Assembly: GCF_038433155.1 (NCBI RefSeq)
Contig: NZ_JBCDMW010000039.1
Location: 12,475 to 76,474 of the forward strand
Direction: 5' to 3'
DNA from: Luteococcus sp038433155
GTDB lineage: Bacteria; Actinomycetota; Actinomycetes; Propionibacteriales; Propionibacteriaceae
DNA length: 64,000 bases
A program made the position numbers and the translations under genes. Each line of letters starts with the position of its first letter. Within the stretch, counting starts at the first letter, position 1. The notes under the pieces were generated by a model that did no database searches, was not told where the DNA came from, and worked only from the letters and a program-made list of their open reading frames with translations. Of this stretch, positions 9,274 to 18,229 are shown one piece after another.

Positions 9274-9537
9274 TCACCACTCCTGGTTCTCCACCAGCGC
9301 CAACAGTTCCTGCGAACCAGCCGGCGCCTGGTGCTCAATGAGGTCGACGTGCACGGACAAGGCACGCAACACGGCGAAGAGCTTGTCCACCTGCGCGCCC
9401 GGGTGGCCGGATTCAACCTGGATGAGCCAACGACGGGACACGTGCGCCTGTGCCGCCAGCTCCGCCTGGGTGAGCCCGCGCGCAGCGCGCAGCCGAGCAA
9501 CCTCCCGCCCCAGCTCGATATGGTTCCGGATATCCAT
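9274..9537 (-). CDS. hipB: HipB-like XRE antitoxin
   Basis: 87 residues starting at MDIRNHIELG. The HTH spans about 10-65 (LRAARGLTQAELAAQAHVS, then RRWLIQVESG), typical of Cro/C1 and HipB proteins. The C-terminus is short. It should neutralise HipA and repress the operon by binding the two operators just upstream. An ATG six codons earlier (9555) is in frame, but would place the start inside the operator. Confidence 0.9.
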   Translation of the reverse strand: MDIRNHIELGREVARLRAARGLTQAELAAQAHVSRRWLIQVESGHPGAQVDKLFAVLRALSVHVDLIEHQAPAGSQELLALVENQEW

Positions 9538-9551
9538 GTGACCGCTCCGTG

Positions 9552-9591
9552 ACATTGCCAGATGTGAACGTACGATTACATTAGCAGATGT
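9552..9591. promoter_or_regulatory. Paired hipBA operators overlapping the promoter
   Basis: Two copies of ACATTRSCAGATGT (9552-9565 and 9578-9591), 26 bp apart start to start, i.e. about two and a half helical turns. Each carries ACAT/ATGT ends, so each is a short inverted repeat. TAATGT on the minus strand can serve as -10 within the distal copy. Confidence 0.65.
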
Positions 9592-9747
9592 CAGGGAACG
9601 GTCACTCCTGCGCCTCACGACAGCCAGCGGCCACGCTGAACCCATCCTCACGGCAGGGTGCACGTCCGACTCGCACGGGCCCGTGCTGCGCCACATGCCC
9701 GTGGTAGCCCGACGTGCACCGTCGCACTCAGGACCCAGGGACGCCCC

Positions 9748-11016
9748 TCAGGCACCCGCCCAGTAGGCCTCCAGCGCCCGCTTCAGGAACCACGGGTCCT
9801 CCACCCCACACAGTTCCCGGGCGGAGTGCATGCTGAGCAGCGGGATGCCAACGTCGACGGTCAGGATCCCCAGCCGGGTGGCAGTCAGCGGGCCGATCGT
9901 CGAGCCGCAGGGCACCGCATTGCTGCCGACGAAGGCCTGGGTGGGCACGTCGGCCTGCTCACACGCGCGCTTCCACAGCGCTCCCCCGGACCCGTCTGTG
10001 GCGTAGCGCTGGTTGCCGTTGATCTTGAGCAGCGGGCCGGCGTTGAGCTGCGGATGGTTGTTGGGGTCATGCATGTGCACGTAGTTGGGGTGCACGGCAT
10101 GGCCGGCGTCGGCGCTCAGGCACGACGAGCGGGCCAGCATCGCGCGGTAGTCGGCGCCCTCCACGCCCAGGCCCGACGCCAGCCGCACCAGCACGTCCTC
10201 CAGGAAGGGGCCGCAGGCCCCGGAGCGGGTGGAGCTGCCCACCTCCTCATGGTCAAAGGCCGCCAGCACCACCACGTCGTCGCCGGGGGCGACGTCCAGC
10301 AACGCCTGCAGGCTGGCGTAGACGCTGGACAGGTTGTCCATCCGCGACGACGCGAAGAACTCCTCGTCGGGGCCGAAGACGGCCGGTGCCTCGGTGGGGA
10401 AGGCCAACACGTCGTGGTGGGCCAGTTCGCTGACGTCGATCCGGGCCACCCGGCAGAGGTACTCCTCGATGTCCAGGGTGGGATCCAGCGAGTAGAAGGG
10501 CATCAGGTGCTGCTGGCGGTCCAGGTGCAGGTTGTCATTGACCGTGCGGTCCAGGTGCGGCGCCAGCTGCGGGATCCGGGCAATGGGGCCGGTCCTGACC
10601 AGGGTGACGGTGCCGTCGATGGTGACCAGCCGGCCGGCCAACCCCAGCTCCCGATCCAACCAGGAATTGTTCAACGGGCCGCCGTAGACCTCCATCCCGC
10701 ACTGCTGCCAGCCCGCGGAATTGCTGGTGGGATTGGGCTTCAGCTTGAAACTGGGGGAATCGGTGTGGCTGCCGACAATCCGGAAGCCGGAGGTGTCCGT
10801 GAGTGCGTCGGGCACCAGCCAGGCGATCAACGCGCCGTCGCGGATGGTGAACTGCGCATTGCCGACGCTGTCCCAGGGTTGCTTCTCGTCCAGCTCGGTG
10901 AAACCAGCACCACGCAACTGCTCAGCCATGGTGGCGACGGCGTGGTAACTGGTGGGCGAGGCGGAGATGAAGTCAGCGAAGGTTCCGATGAAGTCGAGGG
11001 CAGCGTCACTGGGCAT
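9748..11016 (-). CDS. M18 family aspartyl-type metalloaminopeptidase
   Basis: 422 residues, normal for M18. Recognisable blocks are VGSHTDSPSFKLKP (zinc-ligand His-x-Asp), DNLSSVYASLQAL, AAFDHEEVGSSTRSGACGP (catalytic Glu-Glu) and the C-terminal LLSMHSARELCGVED with the last zinc-ligand His. It removes N-terminal residues from peptides in the cytoplasm as part of peptide turnover. GATACT lies 6 nt before the ATG and may give a leaderless mRNA. Confidence 0.93.
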   Translation of the reverse strand: MPSDAALDFIGTFADFISASPTSYHAVATMAEQLRGAGFTELDEKQPWDSVGNAQFTIRDGALIAWLVPDALTDTSGFRIVGSHTDSPSFKLKPNPTSNSAGWQQCGMEVYGGPLNNSWLDRELGLAGRLVTIDGTVTLVRTGPIARIPQLAPHLDRTVNDNLHLDRQQHLMPFYSLDPTLDIEEYLCRVARIDVSELAHHDVLAFPTEAPAVFGPDEEFFASSRMDNLSSVYASLQALLDVAPGDDVVVLAAFDHEEVGSSTRSGACGPFLEDVLVRLASGLGVEGADYRAMLARSSCLSADAGHAVHPNYVHMHDPNNHPQLNAGPLLKINGNQRYATDGSGGALWKRACEQADVPTQAFVGSNAVPCGSTIGPLTATRLGILTVDVGIPLLSMHSARELCGVEDPWFLKRALEAYWAGA

Positions 11017-11054
11017 GGGCCCAGTATCTCAGGCGGCATCGCTCCCCACCATGC

Positions 11055-11540
11055 TCAGCGACCTGCCCTCGTACGCGCTCGCAGGGCTTGCGTGCTGCAC
11101 TCATCCTCGAAGCAGTTGGCACCCGAGACGACGATGGCGCTGCCCTGGTCCGGGCGGTCCACCAGGAAGCAACGGTGCCCGACGTCTGCAACCTGACGGA
11201 TGGTGGCCGGCCGGAAGGAGGTGGCGCACCGGTCGGTGGTGGTGGGCAGGGCGGCGAGATTCTGGTCGATCCCTTCGCAGGTGCTGGCGTCATTCGGGAT
11301 GGTCACGGCCGTACCCAGGACGCGGACCGCGATGGTTGGCACGGACTGCAGGTACAGGTCATTGTCCCCGTGGAAGCCGGGGTCACTCTGGTGGACTTCA
11401 CTGACCGCGGCGTCCGGATCGATGGTGATTCCGCACCAGCCCTCCAGCTTCTGGGCCGGCCAGCCCGGGCCCGATGAACAGGCCGTCAGGGCCAGCGTCA
11501 CTGCCCCCGCGGCGATGAGGGCTGCTGCTCGTCGGGTCAT
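11055..11540 (-). CDS. Small lipoprotein of unknown function
   Basis: 161 residues from the ATG at 11540. The N-terminus (MTRRAAALIAAGAVTLALTAC) is a lipoprotein signal ending in the lipobox LTAC. Four further cysteines in the mature part could form disulfides (EGWCGI, ASTCEG, HRCFLV, GANCFEDEC). No known domain is recognised. It ends 38 bp before the aminopeptidase start and runs the same way, so the two may be co-transcribed. In-frame starts farther upstream would give an N-terminus that does not fit a signal peptide. Confidence 0.7.
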   Translation of the reverse strand: MTRRAAALIAAGAVTLALTACSSGPGWPAQKLEGWCGITIDPDAAVSEVHQSDPGFHGDNDLYLQSVPTIAVRVLGTAVTIPNDASTCEGIDQNLAALPTTTDRCATSFRPATIRQVADVGHRCFLVDRPDQGSAIVVSGANCFEDECSTQALRARTRAGR

Positions 11541-11749
11541 GGGCCCATGATGGCCCGTCGCCGGCTCGACGGACATCTGCCCGTGGACCCAATCGGGTAC
11601 CTCCCCGGGATGCGGCCACTCCTGCAGGACGCCGAGGCCGCAGGGTCCGCAGGTCCGCACAGGCAGAACGGCGCCCTCAGGCGAGCAGTCCGGGGCCGGA
11701 CGGACCCGCCTCGCAAAAATTGTCAGAGGCGTCGTGCAGAGTGGAAGCC

Positions 11750-13474
11750 ATGAACACCACCGCCGTCATCATGCTGCTCGCCGGGCTCGCCCTGGGTCTG
11801 CTGGTGGGTGCCCTCGCCGCCCTCCAGGTGGCCCGCGCCCGGCAGTCCGCGCTGGAATCCGCCGGGCAGGCCGCCCTGGCTGAGGCTCGTACGGAGGCCG
11901 CCGGCGCCCGCGCCGAAGTGGCCAATGTGCGCGCCGACGCTGCCAAGGCGTGGAACCAGATGTCCGAGGTCCGGGCGGACCTGGAACGCGCCAAGGCGGA
12001 GACCGAACGCGCCCGCACGGAGGCTGCCATCGTCCGGGCCGAGGTGAGCGACGCCGAGACGCAGGTGGCCCAGGCCCATGCGCTCACCGCGCAGGCGCTG
12101 AGCGAGAAGGCCGACGTGCAGGCCCAGTTGACCGGCATGACCGCGGAACGCGACGCCGCGATCAAGCGGGCGGAGGAACTGGCGGCAGACCGGGAGTCCA
12201 TCGAGAACCGGTTCAAGGTTCTCTCCAACGAGACCCTGGAGAAGCAGGGCAAGCAGGCCGAGGCGGTGGCCGATGCCCGGTTCAAGGCGACGGCGGAGCT
12301 GATGACTCCCGTCGCGGAGAGCCTGAAGCTGATGAATGACCGGATCAACCAGGTGGAGCGGGAACGGGCCAGCGCCACCGCGGAGATGCGGGAACAGATC
12401 AAGAGCGTGCTGGTCACCAGCGAGAACCTGCGCCGGGAGACCAACTCGCTGGTCAGCGCGCTGCGCAAGCCGCAGGTGCGCGGCACCTGGGGCGAGACCC
12501 AGCTGAAGCGGGTCGCGGAGCTGGCCGGCATGGTGGAGCGCTGCGACTTTGACCTGCAGACCTCCACCACCACCGATGACGGGACGCTGCGCCCGGACAT
12601 GAAGGTGAACCTGGCCGACGGCAAGTGCCTGTTCGTCGATTCCAAGGTGCCGCTGAGCGCCTTCCTGGATGCCTATGAGGCCGCCGACGATTCGCTGCGC
12701 GACGCCCACCTGGCCACCTTCGCCCGGCACGTGCGCAGCCACATCGACCAGCTCTCCAGCAAGCAGTACTGGAAGCTGGAGAAGAACACCCCGGAGTTCA
12801 CCATCCTGTTCATGCCCAGCGAGGCCTTCCTGCAGGCCGCCCACGAGCAGATGCCGGACCTGCACGAGTACGCCGCCCGCCGCAACATCACCCTGGCCAC
12901 ACCCAGCATCCTGATCCCGCTGCTGCGGGCCGTCGCGCACGGCTGGCAGCAGGCCGCGCTGGCGGAGAGCGCCGCGCAGGTGGCCGAGCTGGGCCGTGAA
13001 CTGTACGAGCGGCTGGGCAAGATGGGCCAGCACTTCGACGGGGTGGGCCGCGGCCTGACTCAGGCGGTGAAGGCCTACAACTCCACGCTGGGTTCGCTGG
13101 AGAGCCGGGTGATGGTGACCGCCCGCAAGTTCAACGAGCTGGAGGTGACCCACGTCGAGCTCCCGCAGGGCAAGCCGGTCAAGGAAACCCCGCGCCAGCT
13201 GACGGCGACGGAACTCACCCGCGCAGTCGAGGAGGACAGCGCGAGCCCGGAATTGGAGGCAGCCCCCGAAGTGGCCTCGACAGGCTCGGCCGCAGTGGCC
13301 GGCACCCTGCCCACCGACGCAACCCCGGCCCCCGAGCCTGTCGAGGGGACTTCGGTCGAGCCCAAGGGCCTCCCCGAACGGGACGAGCTCACCCGGCAGC
13401 AGCCGTCGCTGGATGAGCTGATGGAGGTCCAGCCCACCGTCCTGCCGGTGGAACGACGCCGCCGCACGAGCTGA
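11750..13474 (+). CDS. rmuC: DNA recombination protein RmuC
   Basis: 574 residues from the ATG at 11750. It has an N-terminal membrane helix (about 5-27), a long Ala/Glu/Arg-rich coiled coil (about 30-210) and the RmuC nuclease-like domain (about 220-430; KPQVRGTWGE, DMKVNLADGKCLFVDSKVPL, FMPSEAFLQAA). RmuC limits inversions at short inverted repeats in E. coli. The C-terminal tail (about 480-574) is low complexity. It encodes two copies of the genome's dispersed intergenic repeat in opposite orientation (13275-13289, 13332-13346). ilvA follows after 19 bp, probably in one transcript. Confidence 0.92.
   Translation: MNTTAVIMLLAGLALGLLVGALAALQVARARQSALESAGQAALAEARTEAAGARAEVANVRADAAKAWNQMSEVRADLERAKAETERARTEAAIVRAEVSDAETQVAQAHALTAQALSEKADVQAQLTGMTAERDAAIKRAEELAADRESIENRFKVLSNETLEKQGKQAEAVADARFKATAELMTPVAESLKLMNDRINQVERERASATAEMREQIKSVLVTSENLRRETNSLVSALRKPQVRGTWGETQLKRVAELAGMVERCDFDLQTSTTTDDGTLRPDMKVNLADGKCLFVDSKVPLSAFLDAYEAADDSLRDAHLATFARHVRSHIDQLSSKQYWKLEKNTPEFTILFMPSEAFLQAAHEQMPDLHEYAARRNITLATPSILIPLLRAVAHGWQQAALAESAAQVAELGRELYERLGKMGQHFDGVGRGLTQAVKAYNSTLGSLESRVMVTARKFNELEVTHVELPQGKPVKETPRQLTATELTRAVEEDSASPELEAAPEVASTGSAAVAGTLPTDATPAPEPVEGTSVEPKGLPERDELTRQQPSLDELMEVQPTVLPVERRRRTS
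13275..13346. repeat. Two inverted copies of the dispersed 15-mer inside rmuC
   Basis: CCTCGACAGGCTCGG (13275-13289) and CCGAGCCTGTCGAGG (13332-13346) are exact reverse complements 42 bp apart, and both are read in frame. The same 15-mer stands between genes at 26573, 43159 and 48809. Confidence 0.8.
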
Positions 13475-13493
13475 GGGTGGCACCATTGGGCGG

Positions 13494-14759
13494 GTGACTT
13501 CCCTTGCCGAGCTCTCCGCCCTCGTCGACGACGCCGCCACCCGCCTCTACGGCGTGGCCAACCGCACCCCGCTGCAGCGCAATGACCGGCTCAGCGAGGC
13601 CACCGGCGCCGAGGTCTGGCTCAAGCGGGAAGACCTGCAACCGGTGCGCTCCTACAAGCTGCGCGGCGCGTACAACCTGATCAGCACCCTGTCCGAGGCC
13701 GAACGCACCGCGGGGGTGGTGTGCGCGTCGGCCGGCAACCACGGGCAGGGCGTGGCGTGGAGCTGCGCCAAACTGGGCATCCGCGGCAAGATCTTCGTCC
13801 CCTCCACCACCCCGCGGCAGAAGCGGGACCGGATGATCGCGCTGGGCGGTGAGTGGGTGGAGCTGGTGGTCACCGGCGACACCTACGACGAGGCCGCGGC
13901 CGCCGCCCGGGAGACCGTCGAGGCCACCGGCGCCACCATGGTTCCCGCCTTCAACGACCCGCGCACCGCCGCCGGCCAGGGCACCGTCGCCCGGGAGATC
14001 GTCGAGCAGCTGGGCCACACCCCCGACGTGCTGCTGGTGCCGGTGGGCGGCGGCGGCATGCTGGCCGGCTGTGCCGCCTGGCTGAGCAACCGCCCCGGCA
14101 CCACCATCATCGGCGTCGAGCCGGCGGGTGCGGCCTGCATGGCGGCCGCCGTCGCCGCCGGAGAGCCGGTGGAACTGCCGTCGATCGACACCTTCGTCGA
14201 CGGCGCCGCGGTGCGCCAGGCCGGTGACTTCACCTATCCCCTGGTCCGCGAGGCCGGCCTCGAACTGGTCACGGTTCCCGAGGGCGAGATCTGCACCGAG
14301 ATGCTGGCCATGTACCAGACCGACGGCATCATCGCCGAACCCGCCGGCGCCCTGGCGGCCGCCGCCCTGCGCTCAGCCACCGGCACCCCGGCGGTTACGG
14401 TGAAGCCGGGGATGAGCGTCGTCGCCATAGTCAGCGGCGGCAACAACGACGTCTCCCGCTATGCCGAGATCGTGGAACGCTCCCTGATCCAGGAGGGGCG
14501 CAAGCACTACCTGCTGGTCAACTTCCCGCAGGAGCCGGGCGCGCTGCGCCGCTTCCTGGACGAGGTGCTGGGCAGCGACGATGACATCACCTACTTCGAG
14601 TACGTCAAGCGCTCCAACCGGGAGATCGGCCCTGCCCTGGTGGGGATCGAGCTGGGCGACCCCAGCACCTACCAGGCGCTGCTGCAGCGGATGGAGGCCT
14701 CCGGGATCAAGGCCGAGGTGGTCTCCCCCGATTCCCCCTTCTACCGCTTCCTGATCTGA
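13494..14759 (+). CDS. ilvA: Threonine ammonia-lyase (threonine dehydratase), biosynthetic
   Basis: 421 residues from GTG. A PLP fold type II enzyme turning L-threonine into 2-oxobutanoate and ammonia, the first step to isoleucine. The PLP lysine is K55 in SYKLRGAYN; ASAGNHGQGVA is the substrate loop and VGGGGML the phosphate loop. A C-terminal ACT-like regulatory region (about 335-421; HYLLVNFPQEPGALRRFLDE) indicates allosteric control and the shorter actinobacterial form. A strong terminator follows 86 bp downstream. Confidence 0.93.
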   Translation: MTSLAELSALVDDAATRLYGVANRTPLQRNDRLSEATGAEVWLKREDLQPVRSYKLRGAYNLISTLSEAERTAGVVCASAGNHGQGVAWSCAKLGIRGKIFVPSTTPRQKRDRMIALGGEWVELVVTGDTYDEAAAAARETVEATGATMVPAFNDPRTAAGQGTVAREIVEQLGHTPDVLLVPVGGGGMLAGCAAWLSNRPGTTIIGVEPAGAACMAAAVAAGEPVELPSIDTFVDGAAVRQAGDFTYPLVREAGLELVTVPEGEICTEMLAMYQTDGIIAEPAGALAAAALRSATGTPAVTVKPGMSVVAIVSGGNNDVSRYAEIVERSLIQEGRKHYLLVNFPQEPGALRRFLDEVLGSDDDITYFEYVKRSNREIGPALVGIELGDPSTYQALLQRMEASGIKAEVVSPDSPFYRFLI

Positions 14760-14845
14760 CACCGCCACCGCGCCGGCGCCACCACCGTGGTGCCCCAGCG
14801 GGATCAGCCCTGCGAGGGGTGCGCATCACCGCAGCCGAAGACAGC

Positions 14846-14886
14846 AGACCGCCCCGGCCGAGCGAGGCCGGGGCGGTCTTGGATTC
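14846..14886. terminator. Bidirectional terminator between ilvA and the transporter
   Basis: Perfect 14-bp arms AGACCGCCCCGGCC / GGCCGGGGCGGTCT with a 6-nt loop, then a U-rich tail on the plus strand. It lies between two convergent genes. Confidence 0.85.
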
Positions 14887-14914
14887 TTGTTGCGCAACCC
14901 TCGCAGGGTTGGGG

Positions 14915-16438
14915 TCAGCGAGCGGTGGGCACCGTGGCGCCCTCCCCCTCGCGGATCTGCTCGGTCAGGGCCTCGTGCTCCTCGAAGGGCAGCTCCTCGT
15001 GCACGATGTCCGGGTTCTCGTCCTGAGTGGCCACCAGCTCGTGCGCCTCTTCCTCACTGGCGACGGTGGGCATGGAACCCGGCAGCGGCTTGCGCGCGCT
15101 CTCCTTCATGCACAGCAGGGCAATACCGCCCAGGGCCGCGAAGAACATGGTGTAGAAGGCCGGGGCGATGGTGATCCCGGTGGCCTTCACCAGCAGCTCC
15201 CCGAACATCGGTGCGGTGCCACCGAACAGGGAGGCGGACAGGTTGTAGGCAATCGCCATCGCGCCGTAGCGGGAGGCCGTCGGGAACAGGGCCGGCAGGG
15301 CGGAGGCGGAGATGCTGATGTAGAACAGCACACTGAAGGCCAGCAACATCATGGCCACGAAGACCAGCTGTCGGTTGGCCATCATCAGGTAGGCCGGGAC
15401 GGTCAGCACCAGGGTGGAGATGATGGCGATGGCGTAGACCGGCTTGCGGCCGATCCGGTCGGACAGCTTGCCCACGAAGGGCACGCCGGCAGACAGCGCC
15501 AGCAGCGCCGGGATGGTGGCCAGCGCGGCCTGCGTCGCGGTGTAGCCGTGGTTGGTTTCCAGATAGGACGGCATGTACGACGTCAGGGAGTAGCCGGCGG
15601 TGTTGGTGGCACCCACCAGCGCCATCGCGATCAGGATGGGGCGCCAGTGGTGGCGGATGATCCCCAGCACGCCCAGCGGGGCGTTGTCCGGGGTGGATTC
15701 GGCGGCGGCCTCCATCGCCTGGTTCTGTTCGAAGGCGGGAGACTCCTCGATCTGCAGCCGGAACCAGAGCGAGATCAGGCCCAGCGGCAGCGCGATCAGG
15801 AAGGGGATCCGCCAACCCCAGGAGAGCATGGTCTGTTCGCCCAGCAGCAGCTGGCAGGCAACCACCGTCGCGGCACCGAAGGCGAAGCCCAGGTAGGAGC
15901 CGACGTCGAGGATGCTCGCCAGGAAGCCCCGCTGCTTGTCAGGCGCGTATTCGGCGACGAAGGTGGTGGCCCCGGCGTACTCGCCACCGGTGGAGAAACC
16001 CTGCACCATCCGGCACAGCAGGAGCAGCACCAGCGCCCAGTTGCCGATGGTGGCGCTGGTGGGCAGCATGCCGATGGCCGCCGTGGCCACCGACATCATG
16101 ATCATGGTCAGGGCCAACACCTTCTGCCGGCCGATCCGGTCACCCAGCGGGCCCAGCACCAGGCCACCGATGGGACGCACCACGAAGCTCACCGCGAAGC
16201 CGGCCAGCACGACGGCCATCCGCCACTGCTCCGGCACGTCCGGGACGAAGAGCACGGCCATGGTTGCCGTGAGGTAGCCGTAGATCCCGAAGTCGTACCA
16301 CTCCATCCCGTTGCCCACCAGGGCGCCGGCTATGGCCTTGCGCATTGGTTGGCGATCCACGACGGTGACGTGATCGACGGTGAGTCGCCGCTCGCGCTTC
16401 TTGCGACGGCCGGGAATGATGCGGTGAGACCGCTCCAT
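14915..16438 (-). CDS. MFS transporter, metabolite:H+ symporter (MHS/ProP-like) family
   Basis: 507 residues, about twelve membrane helices. NGMEWYDFGIYGYL at the first helix, PIGGLVLGPLGDRIGRQ between helices 2 and 3, and the second-half GKLSDRIGRKP motif identify the MHS subfamily, which takes up osmolytes or organic acids (proline/betaine, citrate, ketoglutarate, shikimate) with protons. The C-terminal tail is acidic (EEHEALTEQIREGEG). The start at 16438 follows GGAGGA by 7 nt. A 16-bp perfect palindrome upstream suggests control by a repressor not encoded next to it. The substrate cannot be told from sequence alone. Confidence 0.88.
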   Translation of the reverse strand: MERSHRIIPGRRKKRERRLTVDHVTVVDRQPMRKAIAGALVGNGMEWYDFGIYGYLTATMAVLFVPDVPEQWRMAVVLAGFAVSFVVRPIGGLVLGPLGDRIGRQKVLALTMIMMSVATAAIGMLPTSATIGNWALVLLLLCRMVQGFSTGGEYAGATTFVAEYAPDKQRGFLASILDVGSYLGFAFGAATVVACQLLLGEQTMLSWGWRIPFLIALPLGLISLWFRLQIEESPAFEQNQAMEAAAESTPDNAPLGVLGIIRHHWRPILIAMALVGATNTAGYSLTSYMPSYLETNHGYTATQAALATIPALLALSAGVPFVGKLSDRIGRKPVYAIAIISTLVLTVPAYLMMANRQLVFVAMMLLAFSVLFYISISASALPALFPTASRYGAMAIAYNLSASLFGGTAPMFGELLVKATGITIAPAFYTMFFAALGGIALLCMKESARKPLPGSMPTVASEEEAHELVATQDENPDIVHEELPFEEHEALTEQIREGEGATVPTAR

Positions 16439-16465
16439 GCGATTGTCCTCCAAGAGTTGTCAGAC

Positions 16466-16481
16466 TGGACTGTCCAGTCCA
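16466..16481. promoter_or_regulatory. Perfect 16-bp palindrome upstream of the MHS transporter
   Basis: TGGACTGTCCAGTCCA, 27 bp before the transporter start and just upstream of its ribosome site. Length and symmetry fit a TetR- or GntR-type operator. No regulator gene adjoins it. Confidence 0.6.
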
Positions 16482-16778
16482 CAAACCCGCAGAACATTTC
16501 CACACTTGCAGGTTCACTTCCCACCCATTCGGGCGCATTAAGCGTTGAGTGAACCGATTTGGCGGAGCCTCAGTGATTCAATAATTTCATCATGCTGGGT
16601 GCCGTCGCCGCTTGCATGGCGGCCGTTCGAGGTTCTGATCGGCTCCCACCGGAGTTGCGTGCGGCTGCCACGCTGCGGCACGTGGCCCACCCGGTGCCAC
16701 GGGTGGAACGAGCTGAGCGGGGTGCCGGCCGTAGACCCGCGGCCAGCATGCCGTCCTGCCAGCCAGCGGCCACGAAAA

Positions 16779-16837
16779 CAGATGCAGGACGAGGGGCCCA
16801 ACGCAATAGTTGCGTTCGACCCCTCGTCCTGCATCTG
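16779..16837 (-). terminator. Long two-part hairpin downstream of ispH
   Basis: Outer arms of 18 bp pair perfectly (16779-16796 with 16820-16837: CAGATGCAGGACGAGGGG and complement). After a CCC/CGA internal loop, a second 7-bp stem AACGCAA/TTGCGTT pairs around TAG. On the minus strand it lies 22 bp after the ispH stop and is followed by TTTTCG, so it is most likely the ispH terminator. The rest of the 380-bp gap to the transporter (16482-16778) shows no gene I would support. Confidence 0.7.
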
Positions 16838-16859
16838 ATTTCGGCGGAGCCTGGCGGGC

Positions 16860-17828
16860 TCAGTGCCGGGCGGCGTGCTTCGGCAGGTCCTTGCGCAGCT
16901 CCGGCGGCAGGGCGAAGGTCAGCGACTCCTCAATCAGGCGCTCCTCGACAGCCTTCGGGAATCCCTTGCCCTCCAGGTATTCCAGCACCCCGTCGACCAG
17001 CACCTCGGGCACCGACGCACCGCTGGTGACGCCGACATTGTTCACGCCCTCGAGCCAGGCCTCGTCGATCTCGCTGGCATTGTCCACCCGGTAGGCCGCC
17101 TTGGCGCCGGCCTCCAGCGCCACCTCCACCAGCCGCACGGAGTTGGAGGAGTTGCGGGAGCCGACGACGATCATCAGGTCCGAGTGCGCCGCGATCTGCT
17201 TGACCGCCAGCTGCCGGTTCTGGGTGGCGTAGCAGATGTCGTCGCTGGGCGGGCTCTCCAGCAGCGGGAACTTGGTCTTGAGCCGCTCGACGGTCTCCAT
17301 CGTCTCGTCGACGCTCAGGGTGGTCTGGCTGAGCCACACGACGGGCTTGTCCGTGGGCAGGTCAACCGTGTCCACATCGTCGGGGGTCTCGACGAGGGTC
17401 ATGTGCTCGGGCGCCTCGCCCATGGTGCCCTCCACCTCCTCGTGCCCGGCGTGGCCGATCAAGACAATCGGGAGCTCCTGCTTGGCGAAGCGCTTGGCCT
17501 CGTGGTGCACCTTGGTGACCAGCGGGCAGGTGGCGTCGATGGTCTTCAGGCCACGCTCGGCCGCCTCGTCGTGCACCATGGGGCTGACGCCGTGCGCGCT
17601 GAAGACGACGGTGGCGCCCTCCGGCACCTCGCTGAGCTCCTCGACGAAGATGGCGCCGCGCTGCTCCAGAGTCTCCACCACGTGCTTGTTGTGCACAATC
17701 TGCTTGCGCACGTAGACCGGTGCGCCATAGGTGTCCAGGGCCTTCTCGACGGTGATCACCGCGCGGTCCACCCCGGCGCAGTATCCCCGGGGAGCCGCGA
17801 CGACGACGTGCTTGGCAGTTTCGCTCAT
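16860..17828 (-). CDS. ispH: 4-hydroxy-3-methylbut-2-enyl diphosphate reductase (IspH/LytB)
   Basis: 322 residues. Last enzyme of the MEP pathway; reduces HMBPP to IPP and DMAPP with a [4Fe-4S] cluster. The three cluster cysteines are C17 (PRGYCAGVDRA), C101 (IDATCPLVTKVH) and C199 (DDICYATQNRQ). The substrate motifs SAHGVSP, SQTTLSVDET and GSRNSSNSVRLVEVA are intact. The promoter -10 lies 6 nt before the ATG, so the mRNA is probably leaderless. Confidence 0.96.
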   Translation of the reverse strand: MSETAKHVVVAAPRGYCAGVDRAVITVEKALDTYGAPVYVRKQIVHNKHVVETLEQRGAIFVEELSEVPEGATVVFSAHGVSPMVHDEAAERGLKTIDATCPLVTKVHHEAKRFAKQELPIVLIGHAGHEEVEGTMGEAPEHMTLVETPDDVDTVDLPTDKPVVWLSQTTLSVDETMETVERLKTKFPLLESPPSDDICYATQNRQLAVKQIAAHSDLMIVVGSRNSSNSVRLVEVALEAGAKAAYRVDNASEIDEAWLEGVNNVGVTSGASVPEVLVDGVLEYLEGKGFPKAVEERLIEESLTFALPPELRKDLPKHAARH

Positions 17829-17834
17829 GCGCCC

Positions 17835-17840
17835 AGTCTA
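17835..17840 (-). promoter_or_regulatory. -10 element of ispH, leaderless pattern
   Basis: TAGACT on the minus strand, 6 nt before the ispH ATG, with no room for a ribosome binding site. Confidence 0.5.
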
Positions 17841-18210
17841 GGGGCGCGCCTGATTGGGGCACCTCCCCTCGGCCTGCCAGCCCTCCCCTCGGCCCGTCAG
17901 CCTGCCAGCCGTCCCCCGCACCTCGGAGCGCCACTCCGCACCCCGGAACGGCACCCTGCACGCCAGCCACCCCGACCCCGCACCCCAACGAGCACCCTGC
18001 ACCCGCTCCAGCGGGTGCACAGCCAGGCTGCATGGACACCGGGGGCTACGCGCACTCCGCGCCCATCGTGGGAACAGCATGCGCGGCCGGGATGCAGAGC
18101 CCTGACGGGGTATCCGGGGGTATCCGGCACAGCCTGAACCGCGAAGATCGGTCTGAGCCAGCAGCGCGCCTACTGGGAGCGGCCACCCGGGAATTGTCGG
18201 TGGGCCCCGC
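17841..18210. other. Intergenic region between divergent ispH and xseA
   Basis: About 370 bp of C-rich DNA with loosely repeated CCCTCGGCC/GTCAGCCTGCCAG and CACCCTGCAC units. No convincing gene, RNA or hairpin is seen. It holds the divergent promoters; TATCGT at 18211-18216 is a candidate -10 for xseA. Confidence 0.4.
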
Positions 18211-18229
18211 TATCGTCAAGGACATGGCA

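Noticed and set aside
16545..16838. Small protein gene on the plus strand between the transporter and ispH
   Set aside because: The frame runs through the two-part hairpin, its composition is random and no ribosome site is present.
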